Assembly (NCBI GenBank): GCA_935421135.1
Contig: OW285187.1
Location: 25,420,429-25,484,428, forward strand
Reading direction: 5' to 3'
Length of the DNA stretch: 64,000 nt
Source: Bugulina stolonifera
Taxonomy: Eukaryota > Bryozoa > Gymnolaemata > Cheilostomatida > Bugulidae
Positions within the stretch are counted from its first letter, which is position 1, and every line of letters begins with the position of its first letter. Of this stretch, positions 61,801 through 64,000 are shown piece after piece. Below the pieces are notes generated by a model. It was given only the letters and a program-made list of their open reading frames with translations. It made no database searches and was not told the DNA's origin. The translations under genes and the position numbers were made by a program.

Positions 61801-63942
61801 GTATATGGAACAGGTAGCGGAGAACATTGGCGATGTGATGTAACACAGTACAGTATATTAGATACACATTACATGTACTCACACTGATCTTTGTAAATCA
61901 CGCCGTAGTTTCAACATCTTCTCATAAGACACCTCATCATTTTTCCGGTTCTACAATATCGGAACAGTGGGTAAGAAGAGACTATATTTGGAAGAGAGGC
62001 CAATGATATAGAACCAACATACAGAAGAATATTAATTGTACTGATAAGGGTTGCAACCTCTCACCTTTCTGGTCTGCATCTTTTCTGTGCGCCGTCTAAA
62101 TGCTACGTAAGGATTGTTTGTAGTAGAGCCATCACGCTTTTCAGATTTAACAGTCGGTATCAATGAATGAGGCTAGAATAGAGTAAGACAGATGAGTACA
62201 CTATAACTAACACATACACACATACACAACACTTGCACATAAAAATATTCAATGGAACAGTTATAGTAGTGAACATGTATGCAGGATAGAATGCCACACA
62301 TTTACTCACAGTGTATTTGAGTCGTTTGTTCAACCAGTAATCATAAACTGTAATAATTAAATCGTCATCTTCCTTCAGCAACACCTTAGCGTCCTTTAGT
62401 TCCAGAACCTATAACAAGAGAAGGCAACGTTACCTCTATTATCTGCTAGACAAACATCGGCAGATGGACTACCTATTCCATAGCGTATAACACAGCCATC
62501 TTACAATGTAGCCTTACATATAGAAGTTATTGTATATGACTTGGTGATAAATAGTGTTGGTACAATTACTAAAACACCGACCTGTTGTCCACTTCCTTTT
62601 TCTAATCGATCAATCATTTCTTCAAAAATCTTTGGCGTTATTTCCATTTTCTTACTTTGATTCTCCAACCATGCCTCATCCTCCGAATCAATATCATAGT
62701 CCGGTATTTCCTATAAAAAACATTGAATGCCAGTATAAGTAGCAAATGACCTTCCGTGAAATAATCTTGCTATAGGCCTACTATAGGATATATTACATGG
62801 TAATAGCCTTTGTCAGATTACTATAATTATGTTACAACTGAATACAAAGTTTGTTAGCACAGGCCTTCAACAGGTGACACTTCCAAAAACAATAACATGA
62901 AAAATCTTTGGCTCTAGATAAGCATCTTCAGAATTGAGAAACCACAGCTTTGCCACGCCAGGACAACATAGGGACTTTGACAATGTAGCCTATTTGAGGT
63001 CATAAAGGCAAGTGAAAAAAGTCAACTTCTATTAGTCTATACGTCAAATATATGATTACCTGATCAACAGTGAGAGATTGCGCATGTATGTATTGTTTTG
63101 GTGGTTTGTAATCCGTGTGATAAATCTGCTCATACTGCTTCTTAACATCGTCAATTTCTGGTACAGGTATAACCAAAGCTCCGGAAGTTCCATATACTTG
63201 CTGTGCTGACAAAGCTCTCTGAAGATGATGCTCCTAAAATATAAAAAATAGAGTATTTAGTTCCAACTCCATTGACTGATTCCCATTCAGTAGGTCTAAA
63301 CATAATTATATATCATAGCACTCAGAGTCTTCTTTGAGTTTGAGCTAATAGGATACAGAGCTAAACTAGTGTCATATAGATAAGCAATAACTTGCTTCTA
63401 TTCACTATGACATTTTACTATCACATTACTCAGTAGGCCTACTAATACATCATTACACTAGGTAACACACGGTACAATTACAAGTTCGTAGTAAATTCCG
63501 TAGTAAGCAGATGACGTAACACCATTCATAAACAATCACGTGACCCTTTCCTATTACTGTCAATGGCGAATGTTTAAAGCCTTAAATTTTTGAAACCGTA
63601 TTAAAACTGTAATAAAATCACCCAAATATGAATAGAGCAGCTCTTATTCATCCATGTCAGCTAATCAGAGTAGGCAGTCAAAGCACGTTATCAATAAAAA
63701 TGTGAAAAATCTGAAGTTGAAAAACCGCGCCAGATACGACAAAATGGCGGCCAGTGAAAAGCTGCATTTTTTCTGCAAAATTAACTTACTGTTTCTTCCT
63801 CTTTCTCCATCCCAGTAGGCATTTGCGGTACTGCACGATTTATAACAGACACATCTGCAACATCTGGGATCTCCTCTGATCGATAAACAGGCATTGCCTT
63901 GTAGGCATCGAGCTGCCTAGCTCGGAATGACAGTTTGCTCAT
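58815..63942 (-). CDS. EPC1: Enhancer of Polycomb homologue (NuA4/TIP60 subunit)
   Basis: Exons: 63790-63942, 63060-63233, 62582-62710, 62310-62408, 62065-62172, 61883-61950, 61581-61764, 61263-61400, 60999-61085, 60365-60723, 59730-60141, 59299-59587, 58815-58996. Total 2382 nt, 793 aa (human EPC1 836, EPC2 807). The EPcA domain is strong: MSKLSFRAR, INRAVPQMPTGMEKEEE, then SAQQVYG, VIPVPE, FEEMIDRLEKGSGQQ, LLKEDDDLI, NPYVAFRRRTEKMQTRKN and LEMIKKREKCKKELLHLT; later IGFARRRLGRGGRVILDRAH. EPC scaffolds the NuA4/TIP60 histone acetyltransferase on nucleosomes in the nucleus. Exon 10 uses donor GTTAGT (not the adjacent GTGAGT) to keep KWLHF in frame. The Ser/Thr/Asn-rich C-terminal half is less certain: an extra in-phase exon at 59110-59184 is possible and would give 818 aa. 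EPC1 versus EPC2 cannot be decided. Confidence 0.93.
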
Positions 63943-64000
63943 TTTGACGCCCCTGGAAATTTTGGCCGAGAGGAGAGAATTAAAAATAGGGATTTTTCTC

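Overview
The window is nuclear DNA from an animal. It is AT-rich, and every recognisable gene is split into many short exons joined at GT-AG sites, plus one GC-AG intron. The genes are metazoan: fatty acid amide hydrolase (FAAH), a receptor guanylyl cyclase built like natriuretic peptide receptors, two peroxisomal acyl-CoA oxidases with SKL C-termini, and an Enhancer of Polycomb. The short introns, AT-rich spacers and abundant tacatgta-type palindromes suggest a marine invertebrate, possibly a sponge. The phylum is a guess.

Layout. 158-2002 (+): the last four exons of one FAAH gene, whose start lies left of the window. 2474-4020: a transposon-like element with terminal inverted repeats. 5181-16671 (+): a complete FAAH paralogue of 14 exons and 592 aa. 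17448-32925 (-): a receptor guanylyl cyclase of 18 exons and 1060 aa. 35101-47899 (-) and 50014-58051 (+): two diverged ACOX1 paralogues arranged head to head, with a dead LINE fragment between them. 58815-63942 (-): Enhancer of Polycomb, tail to tail with the second ACOX1. All gene models were assembled by hand from acceptor/donor pairs. In each complete model the exon phases agree throughout and the summed length is a multiple of three.

The least expected content is a pair of unrecognised genes hidden in introns. A seven-exon gene for an acidic protein with a basic, Cys-containing C-terminus lies antisense in FAAH intron 4 (7420-10053, -, 249 aa). A second copy lies antisense in intron 5 of the left ACOX1 (41747-44286, +, 273 aa). 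The copies sit in an inverted repeat with arms of about 3.1 kb, separated by about 31 kb. I recognise no family for the protein.

A second theme is tandem amplification of splice junctions. At five introns in three genes, the splice site plus adjacent exon or intron bases has been copied into the intron, once to four times. In the last cyclase intron, four extra acceptors each lead to an in-frame stop just after the cyclase domain. Smaller points include a Cys-to-Thr change at the cyclase purine-specificity position, a 176-bp near-identical tract shared by the otherwise diverged ACOX1 paralogues (likely gene conversion), and four TIR elements with clear target-site duplications.

FAAH and ACOX1 both act on fatty-acid derivatives, but nothing here shows that the genes are co-regulated. 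This is an ordinary animal gene neighbourhood shaped by local duplication.
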